Assembly (NCBI RefSeq): GCF_040219335.1
Contig: NZ_JAVJSQ010000015.1
Location: forward strand, 124,001-188,000
Origin: Gimesia sp.
Lineage (GTDB): Bacteria > Planctomycetota > Planctomycetia > Planctomycetales > Planctomycetaceae
Length of the DNA stretch: 64,000 bases
Direction of reading: 5' to 3'
The notes under the pieces are model-generated. The model saw only the letters and a program-made list of their open reading frames with translations. It ran no database searches and had not been told where the DNA came from. The stretch's first letter is position 1. Every line of letters begins with the position of its first letter. The translations under genes were made by a program, and so were the position numbers. This document shows, one piece after another, positions 35,568 to 46,500 of the stretch.

Positions 35568-38500
35568 TTAAATGTCGGCTGCGATCTCTTCACCCGGTTG
35601 CACAACTATTATTTTAAAGTCTTCTAGCTTTCGTATAATTCGTTTCCTTGGAAGATCTTTCCCGAAACAGGCGTAATTCTGACCATCGACTTTAAAACGA
35701 AAGAGCGGGTCGGCGATGATTTCACCATTTTTAGTACTCAATGGTTCCTGCCTGATCCCATAATTATTCCAGATTCCACTTAACCATTTACGATGCTCAG
35801 AGCCAATACAATCAAGTAGCTCTACGAAATCATCCTGTGGACTAATTTGAGAATCCACATCAGGAGACTCTTCTAGATTTGCCAGACAATCCTCAAGGAC
35901 TTCGTATAATCGTTTTGCATCTTGATCCTTCATCGATTGCGAAAATAGCGTCAGAACAGATCTTGCCCTCGTCATCGCAACATAAAGATTATTAGCAAGT
36001 ACCCCCTTGTCCTTAGCCTTGTATTGATCCACACCGGGTACAATCACAATCTCAGAGTCGTAGCCTTTGAAGGAATGTGATGTGGTTGCCAACAGCATAT
36101 TGTTACTTCGTTCAAACGGTTTATTCTTTTGAACTGATAACTCAACCCCTAACCCCTCAAGATGTGGCATCGTCTTCTTCTTGAGCCAGTTCGGGATATT
36201 ATTGCCGTTATAGATCAGGCAAATATCTGATGGCTGTACTCCTTGATCTACAATTAGTTCCCGGCAGTACTTTCCAATTGCGTCAAATTCCTGATCAAGA
36301 CTGGCAAATCTGCGAAATTCGGGTTTAGGACCATCTACCTGATTAAATCTGACATTCCACCACTCATTTCCGCAACGAGAGGAACGTTCTATAAGCCCAC
36401 GTGAAAGGAGTTCTTTGTGATCCGGGTTTGTCTCTGGTGGTTGCAGGCTGTACAAGACATTTAGAGCGAATTCGGTAATCGGACGTGTGCTACGAAAGCT
36501 TTCCTTCATTACAGTGGAGCGTCCACGCATGTCTAATCCAAAATCGGACCATTTCGGAGTAGATCTACCATAAATATTCTGTGCGTTGTCATAAAAAATA
36601 TTTATGGATCTACTGTTTTCATCATTTTCATCGGATCGCTTCACAATCGCTGAAAGTAGTTTTAACGTGTTTGGTCCCATGTCTTGGGCTTCATCAATGA
36701 ATAAAGCATCGCAGCGTGGTGTAATCTCATCAATGTCTTTTCGTTTAAGATAGGCTTCAGCAGCTTGGTCATACTCAAACTGAAAGCTATTGATTCTTAA
36801 TCCAACATCAGGCAGCATGCCTTCTAAAATTTCTTTGATGTGGTGTAATTCAACTCGGTCCCAAGGAAAAGACTTCCCTTCTGTTGCCTTGTCCCACGCC
36901 GATTCAATTGAGCTTCCGATTAAAGACTGCAGTGACCGGTTCGCAAAAACTGCCCATATACGCACATTTGGTTTATCGACTAAAGACTGAACTGTTTGCA
37001 TCAACCAGTGGGCAAGTACAACCGTCTTTCCACTACCTGCCACACCACGAACTAGACGTGGTTTTCCATCAAGTCCAAGTCCACACAGGCGTTCTTGTTC
37101 CTGAGACAATACTGGTCGAAGCTCTTTGCGTTTTGATAATTGATTGCCAAGCGATAATGAGTTATCTGATACTTGAGTAGCATCTAATTTAAAGTCGGTT
37201 TTCGCTGGTACTTCTTCCCAAGATAATTTTGAGCCATTCTTTTTGAGTATACGTGGTGAAAGTTTCTTTAATAGTGGTCTCAGATATGGCTCATCCATTT
37301 CTGCACGACTGGATAATAGAATGATTGACTCACGTGAACGACTTAGGGCGACATTGACTAATCGCTTCCATTCGTTGTATCCCCAGCCATAACTGCCAGC
37401 ATTTACAGAATCAAAAATAACAATATCTGCCTCAGATCCCTGCTGACTATGGACGGTCGATGCCAGCCACGATGTAAGTTCATTCTTTGCGAAAAAGGAA
37501 TGGATCTTTTTTGCCTGAGCTTTGAACGGTGAGATATAAAGCCCATTTGCAGATTGCAATGTCGGATCAGCAAATAGTTTTTTTAAGAGTTTAGGAGTTG
37601 CTGTCCTAATCCAACTTCGATTTCCCGGTCCTCTTTCTGCTCGAATTGATGGTATATCATCGATATCATCATCCAGAACATACCAAATCGCTCTGGGCTG
37701 ATCTTTTAAAAGATCTGGTAATACATAATCTCTATTGGCAACATCATCAGCAGTCTTCAAAAATCCGTCATATTGAAAATTCGAGACAACATCACAGACA
37801 TCAGGATGCATCCTCCTTTGCTCTTGAAGAACATGAACTCCATCGATCTTATTATCAATATGATCAAGATGGCTTAATCCACTCTGTGCTAACCAGTTTC
37901 CTTGAGCTGGTTCAAGAATTCGACTGATCCGACTGATTGGAGCAAGCTGTTTCGAATCACCTACCAATACAACTCGGCGGCTGGCTAGTAATGAAAGTGC
38001 AGCTACTGTAACTCTTGATAACAATCCTGCTTCATCGATGAATATCGTTGTGAATGGAGAATATCCCCGCTCTAAATCTTCCTTAACCTCATCACGATTT
38101 AGAAATGTAGTAGCCTTAAATGCGGTACCAACAACGACTCTTACATCTGCATCTAGAAAGTTTCTCTGAGCAGCGTCCAGCATTTCTTCTCGGATTTCTT
38201 TGATCTGTTTGCGAATCAAAGCTTTGTTTTCAGGGGACTCAGTTCTGGCAAGTTCAATTGCTAGGTTTTCTATTTCTTCAAGGTATTCAGTTTCTGTACC
38301 ACGCAATAAATCAGTGAGAGTCTCTGCTTCGTATTGTTTAAAAGATGCTCCCTTTCCAATTCGAAGTAATTCACCCTCTTCCAAATCAATTCCTGCCTGA
38401 CGTGCTGCTCGACCAATAGATTGTGCGACTGCGTCCGTCGCTTTATTTGTAGTAGATACGACCAGAATACGCTCTGATCGATCTTCCAGAACCTGAGCAA

Positions 38501-39188
38501 CCTGCTGACCAGTAGTATAAGTTTTGCCTGTTCCGGGAGGCCCCCAGAGAATACTCCATGATTTTTGCCACCATGACCGAAGTTCGTCTAACCCAAAATT
38601 TGCTGGATTGGATACATCTGGATGGATATTACCAGCAGAAGCAGCCAATCTTGGTGATAATTGACGCCTCAGTGACACAAATGCAGGTTCATTGTAGACA
38701 GAATCCAAAAACGCTAGGAACTCGAAAGGTCTTACGTAAAAAGAGCCACGTCTCGGAGGATGCTCAGGATCAGAAACAACAATGAAAATTCTGCCAGTTG
38801 TTTCATCGACTTCTAAAACTTCCCCAGACCAGAGAATGGAATCGTCAATGTCGGGATCGAGTGAGCCATTATCAAACAAGGTGGATTGATCGTCTTCAAA
38901 TTCACGAAGTAGCAAAGGGCGAAATGCGACAGCCCCCTCCCAAGTCCAGTCAAATTCGACAGAGTGACCAATTTCCAATTCGAAAACTGTTCCTGATTCA
39001 GATTCGGTGACAACATCGACACTACGGCATCTTAACCTTTTCCACTTTGCTGAATCTCTAAATTCCCTGCGAATTGCTCTGCTTGCATCATCGAGGAGCT
39101 GGTCGACAGCAGCAGGTAAATTTAGTTCAATGGGAAAACTGGCTTGTGTGAACTGTGATTCTTCGTCAATTTCCTCTATTTCTTCCAC
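35568..39188 (-). CDS. Double helicase: Upf1/Dna2-like plus UvrD-like motor in one chain
   Basis: 1206 residues from GTG 39188. Motor 1 (SF1B): WGPPGTGKT (215-223), IFIDEAGLL (about 383-390), VLVGDSKQLAPI, QRRMHP, and STVHSQQGSEADIVI..VNVALSRSR. Motor 2 (SF1A): VRGVAGSGKTVVLA (about 710), FIDEAQDMGP (about 827), KESFRSTRPI, SHSFKGYDSEIVIVPG and NLYVAMTRAR (about 1066). The first 200 residues and the last 100 are of unknown fold. Two complete SF1 motors in one polypeptide is unusual. It is divergent from the DISARM genes across a 617-base gap. Confidence 0.88.
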   Translation of the reverse strand: MEEIEEIDEESQFTQASFPIELNLPAAVDQLLDDASRAIRREFRDSAKWKRLRCRSVDVVTESESGTVFELEIGHSVEFDWTWEGAVAFRPLLLREFEDDQSTLFDNGSLDPDIDDSILWSGEVLEVDETTGRIFIVVSDPEHPPRRGSFYVRPFEFLAFLDSVYNEPAFVSLRRQLSPRLAASAGNIHPDVSNPANFGLDELRSWWQKSWSILWGPPGTGKTYTTGQQVAQVLEDRSERILVVSTTNKATDAVAQSIGRAARQAGIDLEEGELLRIGKGASFKQYEAETLTDLLRGTETEYLEEIENLAIELARTESPENKALIRKQIKEIREEMLDAAQRNFLDADVRVVVGTAFKATTFLNRDEVKEDLERGYSPFTTIFIDEAGLLSRVTVAALSLLASRRVVLVGDSKQLAPISRISRILEPAQGNWLAQSGLSHLDHIDNKIDGVHVLQEQRRMHPDVCDVVSNFQYDGFLKTADDVANRDYVLPDLLKDQPRAIWYVLDDDIDDIPSIRAERGPGNRSWIRTATPKLLKKLFADPTLQSANGLYISPFKAQAKKIHSFFAKNELTSWLASTVHSQQGSEADIVIFDSVNAGSYGWGYNEWKRLVNVALSRSRESIILLSSRAEMDEPYLRPLLKKLSPRILKKNGSKLSWEEVPAKTDFKLDATQVSDNSLSLGNQLSKRKELRPVLSQEQERLCGLGLDGKPRLVRGVAGSGKTVVLAHWLMQTVQSLVDKPNVRIWAVFANRSLQSLIGSSIESAWDKATEGKSFPWDRVELHHIKEILEGMLPDVGLRINSFQFEYDQAAEAYLKRKDIDEITPRCDALFIDEAQDMGPNTLKLLSAIVKRSDENDENSRSINIFYDNAQNIYGRSTPKWSDFGLDMRGRSTVMKESFRSTRPITEFALNVLYSLQPPETNPDHKELLSRGLIERSSRCGNEWWNVRFNQVDGPKPEFRRFASLDQEFDAIGKYCRELIVDQGVQPSDICLIYNGNNIPNWLKKKTMPHLEGLGVELSVQKNKPFERSNNMLLATTSHSFKGYDSEIVIVPGVDQYKAKDKGVLANNLYVAMTRARSVLTLFSQSMKDQDAKRLYEVLEDCLANLEESPDVDSQISPQDDFVELLDCIGSEHRKWLSGIWNNYGIRQEPLSTKNGEIIADPLFRFKVDGQNYACFGKDLPRKRIIRKLEDFKIIVVQPGEEIAADI

Positions 39189-39805
<617 letters not shown>

Positions 39806-42800
39806 ATAGCAACTTCTACACTTAATACACCGGAGCAAGGACAACTTGTCACTGTTCGTTCACGTAACTGGATAGTAAACGAAGTCGAGCCCAGTGCTTT
39901 ACCAACTTCAACCCTTAAGGGACTGGGCAACGGCCAGAATTTGCTGAGTTTATCATCGATTGAAGATGACGGCCTTGGTGAAGAACTTCAAGTTGTTTGG
40001 GAGCTGGAACCCGGTGCTCGTGTGATTGAAAAAGTGGCTTTGCCAGAGCCAACAGGTTTCGATTCCCCAATTCGCTTGAATGCGTTTTTGGATGCCGTTC
40101 GCTGGGGGGCATCTTCCTCCGCAGATGTCAAAAATATCCAATCGCCGTTTCGGTCGGGCATCGACATCGAAGATTACCAGCTTGACCCCGTTGTTCGTGC
40201 CATTCAGATGCCACGAGTGAACTTGCTGATTGCCGACGATGTTGGTTTGGGCAAAACCATCGAAGCGGGAATGGTTGCCCTCGAATTGATCATCCGCCAC
40301 AGGGCACGCAAAATTCTAATAGTCTGTCCTTCTGCTCTTCAGATTCAGTGGCAGGAACAGATGAGGGATAAATTTGGTCTCGATTTTCGAATCGTCAATA
40401 GTCAGTTGATGAAGGAACTTCGACGAAAGCGTGGGATTCATGTTAATCCTTGGAATCATTTTCCACGATTGATCACTTCTATTGACTTTATCAAACGTGA
40501 GCGGCCACTTCGAATGATGCGGGAAGTGTTACCCGGTCCCAATGATCCAATCTATCCACGAAAATTCGATCTCCTGATCGTGGATGAGTCACATAACTGT
40601 GCACCCTCTGGTCGAGGCAAGTATGCCACTGATTCTATGCGAACCAAGGCATTACGAACACTGGCGCCCCATTTTGAACACAAGTTGTTTTTGACAGCCA
40701 CTCCGCACAACGGTTATCCAGAGAGCTTTTCAGCCCTCTTGGAGTTGCTAGATAGCCAGCGGTTTGCCCGCAGTACGCCTCCAGACCGAAAGCAATTGGA
40801 TACGGTCATGGTAAGGAGGCTAAAATCAGAATTACCGCCCGATGACTTTGGACGACCAAGGTTTCCTAAAAGGATTCTTGGGCCAATTGAGGTGCCGTAC
40901 ACTGAGGAAGAAAAGGAGATCCATTCGGCACTGAAAAAGTATGGACGGATGAGGGCTAATCGAGCCAAAGACAACACAGAGTCGATGGCAACTGAGTTTG
41001 TTCTGAAGACTCTAAAGAAACGGTTGTTCTCCAGCCCAGCAGCTTTCTTGACGACGCTCGAAAAACACGAAGAGTCAATCCGCAGCGGAAAGAAAAAGAA
41101 AGTTACAAAACCAAGTGTTGGTATACTCAAGCGTGAACTTGAACGTATCGATGAGGAGTACGCTGACGACGAGGATTACGATGAAGCAACCGGTGATGCT
41201 GTTGATACAGCAACTCGTTTGTTCTCAGAGCCCACTGATGATGAACTGGCCCTTCTGGAGCAAATGAAGAAGTGGGCAGATCGGGCATGTTCACAAAATG
41301 ATTCTAAGGCCAAAGAACTTATCGCTTGGCTAAACGAACACATCAGGCCAAATGGAAAGTGGTCTGATGAGCGAGTCATCATATTCACCGAATATCGTGC
41401 CACCCAAAAATGGTTGGCCGATGTAATGGCCTCAGAGGGTTTCTCTGGGCAAGATCGGTTGATGACTATGTACGGCGGTATGGACTCTCAATTGCGGGAG
41501 GCGGTAAAGGCGGCGTTCCAATCATCTCCATCACAGAGTCCAGTCAGAATCCTCTTGGCAACTGATGCTGCATCCGAAGGTTTGGATTTGCAAAACTATT
41601 GTTCCCGGTTGATTCATTACGAAGTGCCGTGGAACCCAAACCGCATGGAGCAGCGAAATGGACGTGTTGACCGTCACGGCCAAAAGGCTGACCAAGTAGA
41701 TATCTACCACTTCGTCGCTGAGGGCTACGAAAAGCGAAAGGCCGGTGGTGTCTCGACTGCTGCCAGTGATCTCGATGCTGACCTCGAATTTTTGATGCGT
41801 GTTGCCCAAAAGGTTGAGACCATTCGAGAAGACTTAGGCAGTGTTGGGCAAGTGCTGGCTGATGAAGTCGAACATGCGATGCTTGGAAATGGTTACAGCT
41901 TCGTTCGCACGGATACCGCCGAGAAAGGAAGTGAGCCAGTTCGCAAGATGCTTAAGTTTGAACGGGACTTGAAGAAGCAGATTGACGGTTTGCTTGATCA
42001 GTACCGTGAGACACAGAAGGAATTGCGACTCTCGCCAGAGAACATACAAACGGTTGTTGAAGTTGGATTGGAGATTGCCCAACAGCCACCTCTGCTTCCC
42101 GATGATGACGGGGATGGGAAGATCTTTCGTTTGCCAAACCTCAAGGGAAGTTGGGCAGCGTGTTCTGAGGGATTAACACATCCCCACACACAAGAAGTTC
42201 GCCCCATCACGTTCGATCCCAGTGTCTCCAAGGGACGTGATGATGTTGTATTGGTTCACTTGAACCATCGACTTGTACAAATGTGTCTTCGACTCTTGCG
42301 TGCCGAAGTGTGGACGGTCGAAGGTCGTAAGAAGATGCACCGGATTGAAGCCCGTGTTGTCCCTGACACCGAGTTGGCTCACCCCGCTGTTATCGCCCAT
42401 GGACGGCTGGTGGTGATTGGCGGTGACAGTCATCGTTTGCACGAGGAAATCATTGCTGCTGGTGGACACATCAAAGAAGGTCGCTTCAACAGGATGAATG
42501 TTGGTCAGGTCTCGGAGGCTCTTAGAGCGGCGTCAGATGAAGAACCATCCGAGGAAGTCAAACAACGATTGCTGGAGCTTTGGGACTCGTTGTCATCATC
42601 ACTACAGCAATCTTTGGTTGCCCGTACCAATGATCGAACAAAGGGCCTTGGAAAGCGATTGGACGAAAGAGCCGAGAAGGAAGCAAAAGACATCGAGTCA
42701 ATTTTGCTTGAATTGAAAAAGTCCATCGCTGCTGAATTGGATGATCCTGAGTACAAACAGCTTGAGTTGTTCAGTGATCCAGAGCAAGAGCAGTTTGAAC

Positions 42801-42949
42801 GTAACAAAGACTTCTTACGGGAAAGGCTGAGCCAGATTCCTGATGAGATCAAACGTGAGACGGAAGCAATCAAAGCTCGCTTTGCTGATCCTCAGTCTAG
42901 GATGTTTCCCGTTGCGGTGACATTCTTGGTTCCAAAAAGAATGACGTAA
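39806..42949 (+). CDS. drmD: DISARM SNF2-family helicase DrmD
   Basis: 1047 residues if started at ATA 39806. SNF2/Swi2 motor: DDVGLGKT (about 145-151), VCPSALQIQWQEQM, LIVDESHN (about 258-264), LTATPHNG, then IIFTEYRAT, DAASEGLDLQ, NRMEQRNGRVDRHGQ. Class 1 DISARM loci are defined by this helicase with DrmMI, DrmA and DrmB, all present downstream. Start: the family N-terminus (LV.VRSRNWIV..VEPS.. LLSLSSIEDD) is encoded in full back to 39806, but the frame between the upstream stop (39788-39790) and 39941 has no ATG, GTG or usable TTG before 39941. ATA 39806 follows GGAAAGGGG by six bases. TTG 39941 would delete 45 conserved residues. Confidence 0.92.
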   Translation: MATSTLNTPEQGQLVTVRSRNWIVNEVEPSALPTSTLKGLGNGQNLLSLSSIEDDGLGEELQVVWELEPGARVIEKVALPEPTGFDSPIRLNAFLDAVRWGASSSADVKNIQSPFRSGIDIEDYQLDPVVRAIQMPRVNLLIADDVGLGKTIEAGMVALELIIRHRARKILIVCPSALQIQWQEQMRDKFGLDFRIVNSQLMKELRRKRGIHVNPWNHFPRLITSIDFIKRERPLRMMREVLPGPNDPIYPRKFDLLIVDESHNCAPSGRGKYATDSMRTKALRTLAPHFEHKLFLTATPHNGYPESFSALLELLDSQRFARSTPPDRKQLDTVMVRRLKSELPPDDFGRPRFPKRILGPIEVPYTEEEKEIHSALKKYGRMRANRAKDNTESMATEFVLKTLKKRLFSSPAAFLTTLEKHEESIRSGKKKKVTKPSVGILKRELERIDEEYADDEDYDEATGDAVDTATRLFSEPTDDELALLEQMKKWADRACSQNDSKAKELIAWLNEHIRPNGKWSDERVIIFTEYRATQKWLADVMASEGFSGQDRLMTMYGGMDSQLREAVKAAFQSSPSQSPVRILLATDAASEGLDLQNYCSRLIHYEVPWNPNRMEQRNGRVDRHGQKADQVDIYHFVAEGYEKRKAGGVSTAASDLDADLEFLMRVAQKVETIREDLGSVGQVLADEVEHAMLGNGYSFVRTDTAEKGSEPVRKMLKFERDLKKQIDGLLDQYRETQKELRLSPENIQTVVEVGLEIAQQPPLLPDDDGDGKIFRLPNLKGSWAACSEGLTHPHTQEVRPITFDPSVSKGRDDVVLVHLNHRLVQMCLRLLRAEVWTVEGRKKMHRIEARVVPDTELAHPAVIAHGRLVVIGGDSHRLHEEIIAAGGHIKEGRFNRMNVGQVSEALRAASDEEPSEEVKQRLLELWDSLSSSLQQSLVARTNDRTKGLGKRLDERAEKEAKDIESILLELKKSIAAELDDPEYKQLELFSDPEQEQFERNKDFLRERLSQIPDEIKRETEAIKARFADPQSRMFPVAVTFLVPKRMT

Positions 42950-42964
42950 TAAAGCGAGAAAACT

Positions 42965-43498
42965 ATGGCAAATGAGAATTGGAAGCCACTCACATCAAGC
43001 GAACTGTCCGACTGGCGAGCTTTATATAAGGACTTTCCAAGCAAAGCGTACTACAAGCAAATTGGTCAGGACGCATTGCCTAACTCGATGCCCAAGTCGT
43101 TAAAGCAGAAGATTGATAATTGCGTGGTTATGGCTTCTGGCACACCAGAAGGAGATGTAGTCATGGTTTGCAATCTTTGCCGGGTCGATCAGAAAGATTC
43201 TGCAGTTGATCAACAGCCATTCGCAATAGTGTTCGATTCTCATGGTCATGCCGAGTCAGGCGTCTATTTGGATCACGGTAACTGGCCTGAAAGAACTTCA
43301 TCTCCGCAGAGCGACTTTTGGAGACACGTCGATGAAAGTGGCATTGGAAACTACTTCTATCCATCCCTTCCAGATGGATCGCAGTCAGGCACACTCGAGT
43401 CACTACCAGAAACAAGCCACCGAGCGGCGTTTAACGAGATGGTGAGCCGGATGCAGAGAAAAAACCTAATCGACCCCAAGGGAACGGAATCCCGTTAA
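42965..43498 (+). CDS. Unknown DISARM-interleaved gene
   Basis: 177 residues between drmD (15-base gap) and drmMI (12-base gap), same strand. AAAGCGAGAAAACT precedes the ATG, and the same AAAGCGAGAA string recurs before drmMI. Soluble, mixed alpha/beta, with a VVMASGTPEGDVVMVC strand pair and a VDESGIGNYFYPSLPDG segment. No family recognised. Its position suggests an accessory subunit of this DISARM variant. Confidence 0.7.
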   Translation: MANENWKPLTSSELSDWRALYKDFPSKAYYKQIGQDALPNSMPKSLKQKIDNCVVMASGTPEGDVVMVCNLCRVDQKDSAVDQQPFAIVFDSHGHAESGVYLDHGNWPERTSSPQSDFWRHVDESGIGNYFYPSLPDGSQSGTLESLPETSHRAAFNEMVSRMQRKNLIDPKGTESR

Positions 43499-43510
43499 AG
43501 CGAGAACTTC

Positions 43511-46500
43511 ATGTCAATTGCTAGATTTCACGCTGAATGGCTTTCGCTTCTCGACATCTCAGGGCCATTCCTGAGTTTGCCGGTACTTGTTCGTCGATTC
43601 CCACAAGGGCTTGAGGCTCATGATCCCGATCACTTTAGGCTTCTCAGGCAAGTTCATGATGAATGGGATGACAATCAACAAGGATTGAAGCCTGATCCCG
43701 GCATTCACACTCAGTGGATCAAGTGGGTGTTGAAAAACACACTTGAACTCGATGACATGTTGCTTGAGGGACAAGAGATTCCTCAGACCCTCAAGGCCGA
43801 GATTGAAGAGCCACAGAACCGTGAAACACTTCGTCCAAATATGGTTCTGATGGACCCTGATGGCAAGAAAGCACGATTACTTATTCAAACCTACCCGCTT
43901 CGACAGAAGCTTACTCGTGTTGTTGAAGGCAAGTCATGGAAAGTATCTCCTGATACCCGTATGACACAGTTGTTGCGAGATACAGGCGTAACACTGGGGC
44001 TTGTCACCAACGGCGATCAATGGATGTTGGTTTACGCCCCCAAAGGTGAAACGTCGGGCTACACATCGTGGTATTCAACGATTTGGTTGGAAGAACAAAA
44101 GACTCTTGCTGCATTTCGCAATCTTCTTGGGCTCCATCGCTTTTTCGGCGTTTCCGATGAGGAAACACTCGATGCCCTCTTAGCAGAGAGCGCTGAAGAT
44201 CAACAGGAAGTTACAGACCAGCTTGGTTATCAGGTCCGCAAAGCGGTTGAAGTGCTCGTTCAATCATTGGACAAAGCGGACCAAGATTATGACGGGAAGC
44301 TGTTGGACGGTGTGCCAGAAAAGGTTCTCTACGAAGCTTCCCTGACCGTCATGATGAAGTTGGTATTTCTGTTTTGTGCTGAAGAACGTGAACTTCTTTT
44401 GTTGGGTGATGAAATTTATGATCTCAACTATGCAGTTTCGACATTACGAGAACAATTACGAACAACAGCGGACAATCACGGCGAAGAAATATTGGAGAGC
44501 CGTAAAGATGCTTGGAGCCGATTGTTGACAACATTTCGTGCTGTCTACAGCGGTGTCCAGCATGAACGAATGAAATTGCCTCCTTACGGTGGCAACCTTT
44601 TTAATCCTGATCGTTTTCCATTTCTGGAAGGCCGTGAACCGAAGACCAGTTGGCAAGATACTCCCAGCCAACCACTCCCCATCAACAATAGAACTGTTCT
44701 TCACCTTCTTGAAGCTCTCCAAGTTCTTCAAGTTCGATTACCGGGTGGTGGTCCTGCTGAACCACGAAAATTAAGCTTCAGTGCTCTGGACATTGAACAG
44801 ATTGGACATGTCTATGAGGGCTTGCTTGATCATACCGCTATTCGTGCAACCGAGCCCGTGTTGGGGTTGACTGGGACTAGAGTTAACGAGCCAGAGATTC
44901 CATTATCCAAGCTGGAAGAATTAGCGGAGAAAGATGAAAAGGAACTCCACAAGTTCCTGAAGAAGGAAACGGGAAGATCAACTGTCACAACCATCAAAAA
45001 GATGCTCGGCGCTGAGATTGATGACCAAACCGCAAGTCGATTTCGAACTGCTTGTCACGGCAACGAGGAACTATGGAAACGCATCGAACAATTCGCTGGT
45101 TTAGTTCGCACCGACACATATGGTTATCCTGCTGTAATTGTTGAAGGCAGTGTTTATGTCACGGCAGGGACAGATCGTCGATCAAGTGGCACGCACTATA
45201 CGCCTAAGTCTTTAACCGAACCCATAGTTCAGTACACACTGGAGCCCCTTGTATACGAGGGGCCTTCCGAAGGTAAACCAAGAACAGAGTGGAGACTGAA
45301 AACAGCAGCGGAATTGCTCGAACTAAAAATATGTGATATGGCTTGCGGCTCAGGTGCGTTTTTGGTCCAAGCCTGTCGGTATCTTTCAGAACGACTTTTG
45401 GAGGCTTGGGGGACAGTTGAGGAGAAGATTGATGGAACACCCAAAATCACTCCCTTAGGAGAAATTTCAAAAGGTGGGCCAATGGAACAGATTATTCCTT
45501 CTGATGCTGCAGAAAGACTTACATACGCTCGCCGCATTATTGCCCAACGCTGTTTGTATGGTGTTGATGCTAATCCACTAGCAGCGGAAATGGCTAAATT
45601 ATCTTTGTGGCTGTTAACACTCGCAAAAGACAAGCCATTTGAATTCCTTGACCATTCAATTCGATGTGGCGATTCACTTGTTGGTATCCACAACCTTGAT
45701 CAACTTAAATACTTTAATTTGAAACCTAATAACTCAAACGCACCACTTTTCATAGGTCCGTTGGACCAAGCAGTTAACGAGGCAATAGAACTGCGTCTAA
45801 AGTTGGAAGCCCTACCCTCAAACACAGTCGAAGAAATAGAAACGCAAGAAATTCTTCTGTCAGAAACAGAGGAGAAACTTCATCACATTCGAAACATAGC
45901 TAATTTATTGGTTGGTGCGATTCTTAATCAAAGCACAGATCGAGAGGAAAGGCGCTCCTTAGCAGATCTTGCCTCTATCGCAAGTCGCTATCTCCAAGAT
46001 GATGAAATAGATGAACTTGATAATCTAACAAGAAATGTATGCAAAAATCGCTTGATGTTTCATTGGCCGCTAGAGTTTCCCGAAGTCTTAATTAGCCGAG
46101 GTGGATTCGACGGATTTTTGGGTAACCCTCCCTATCAAGGGGGAACGGTTGCCACCACAGCACTTGGCGGAGATTATACAGCTTTCATCTCTACCCGATT
46201 TCAACCTTGGCATGGTAAGGCTGATCTTGTGGGGGCATTCCTACGAAACATGCCTCTTCTTATGAAGAGTGAGGGAACAATCGGAATCGTCACGACAGCA
46301 TCGCTCATCAGAGGTGAAACTCTAGAAAGTAGCCTCATTCCTTTAGTATCGGGCGGCTCTGTAATCTATCGGGCAGTGACACCTTTTTCATGGCCGGGGG
46401 AGGCAAAAGTAACCGCTGTTTGCGTCTGGTTGAACAAGTCACGCTGGGAAGGTTCCTACGTATTGGATTCTGACTGCGTTGAAACGATTGGTCCAGATCT

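Noticed and set aside
35568-39188. Calling the double helicase a DISARM core gene
   Set aside because: It is divergently transcribed and no DISARM core component has this architecture; only proximity supports a link.
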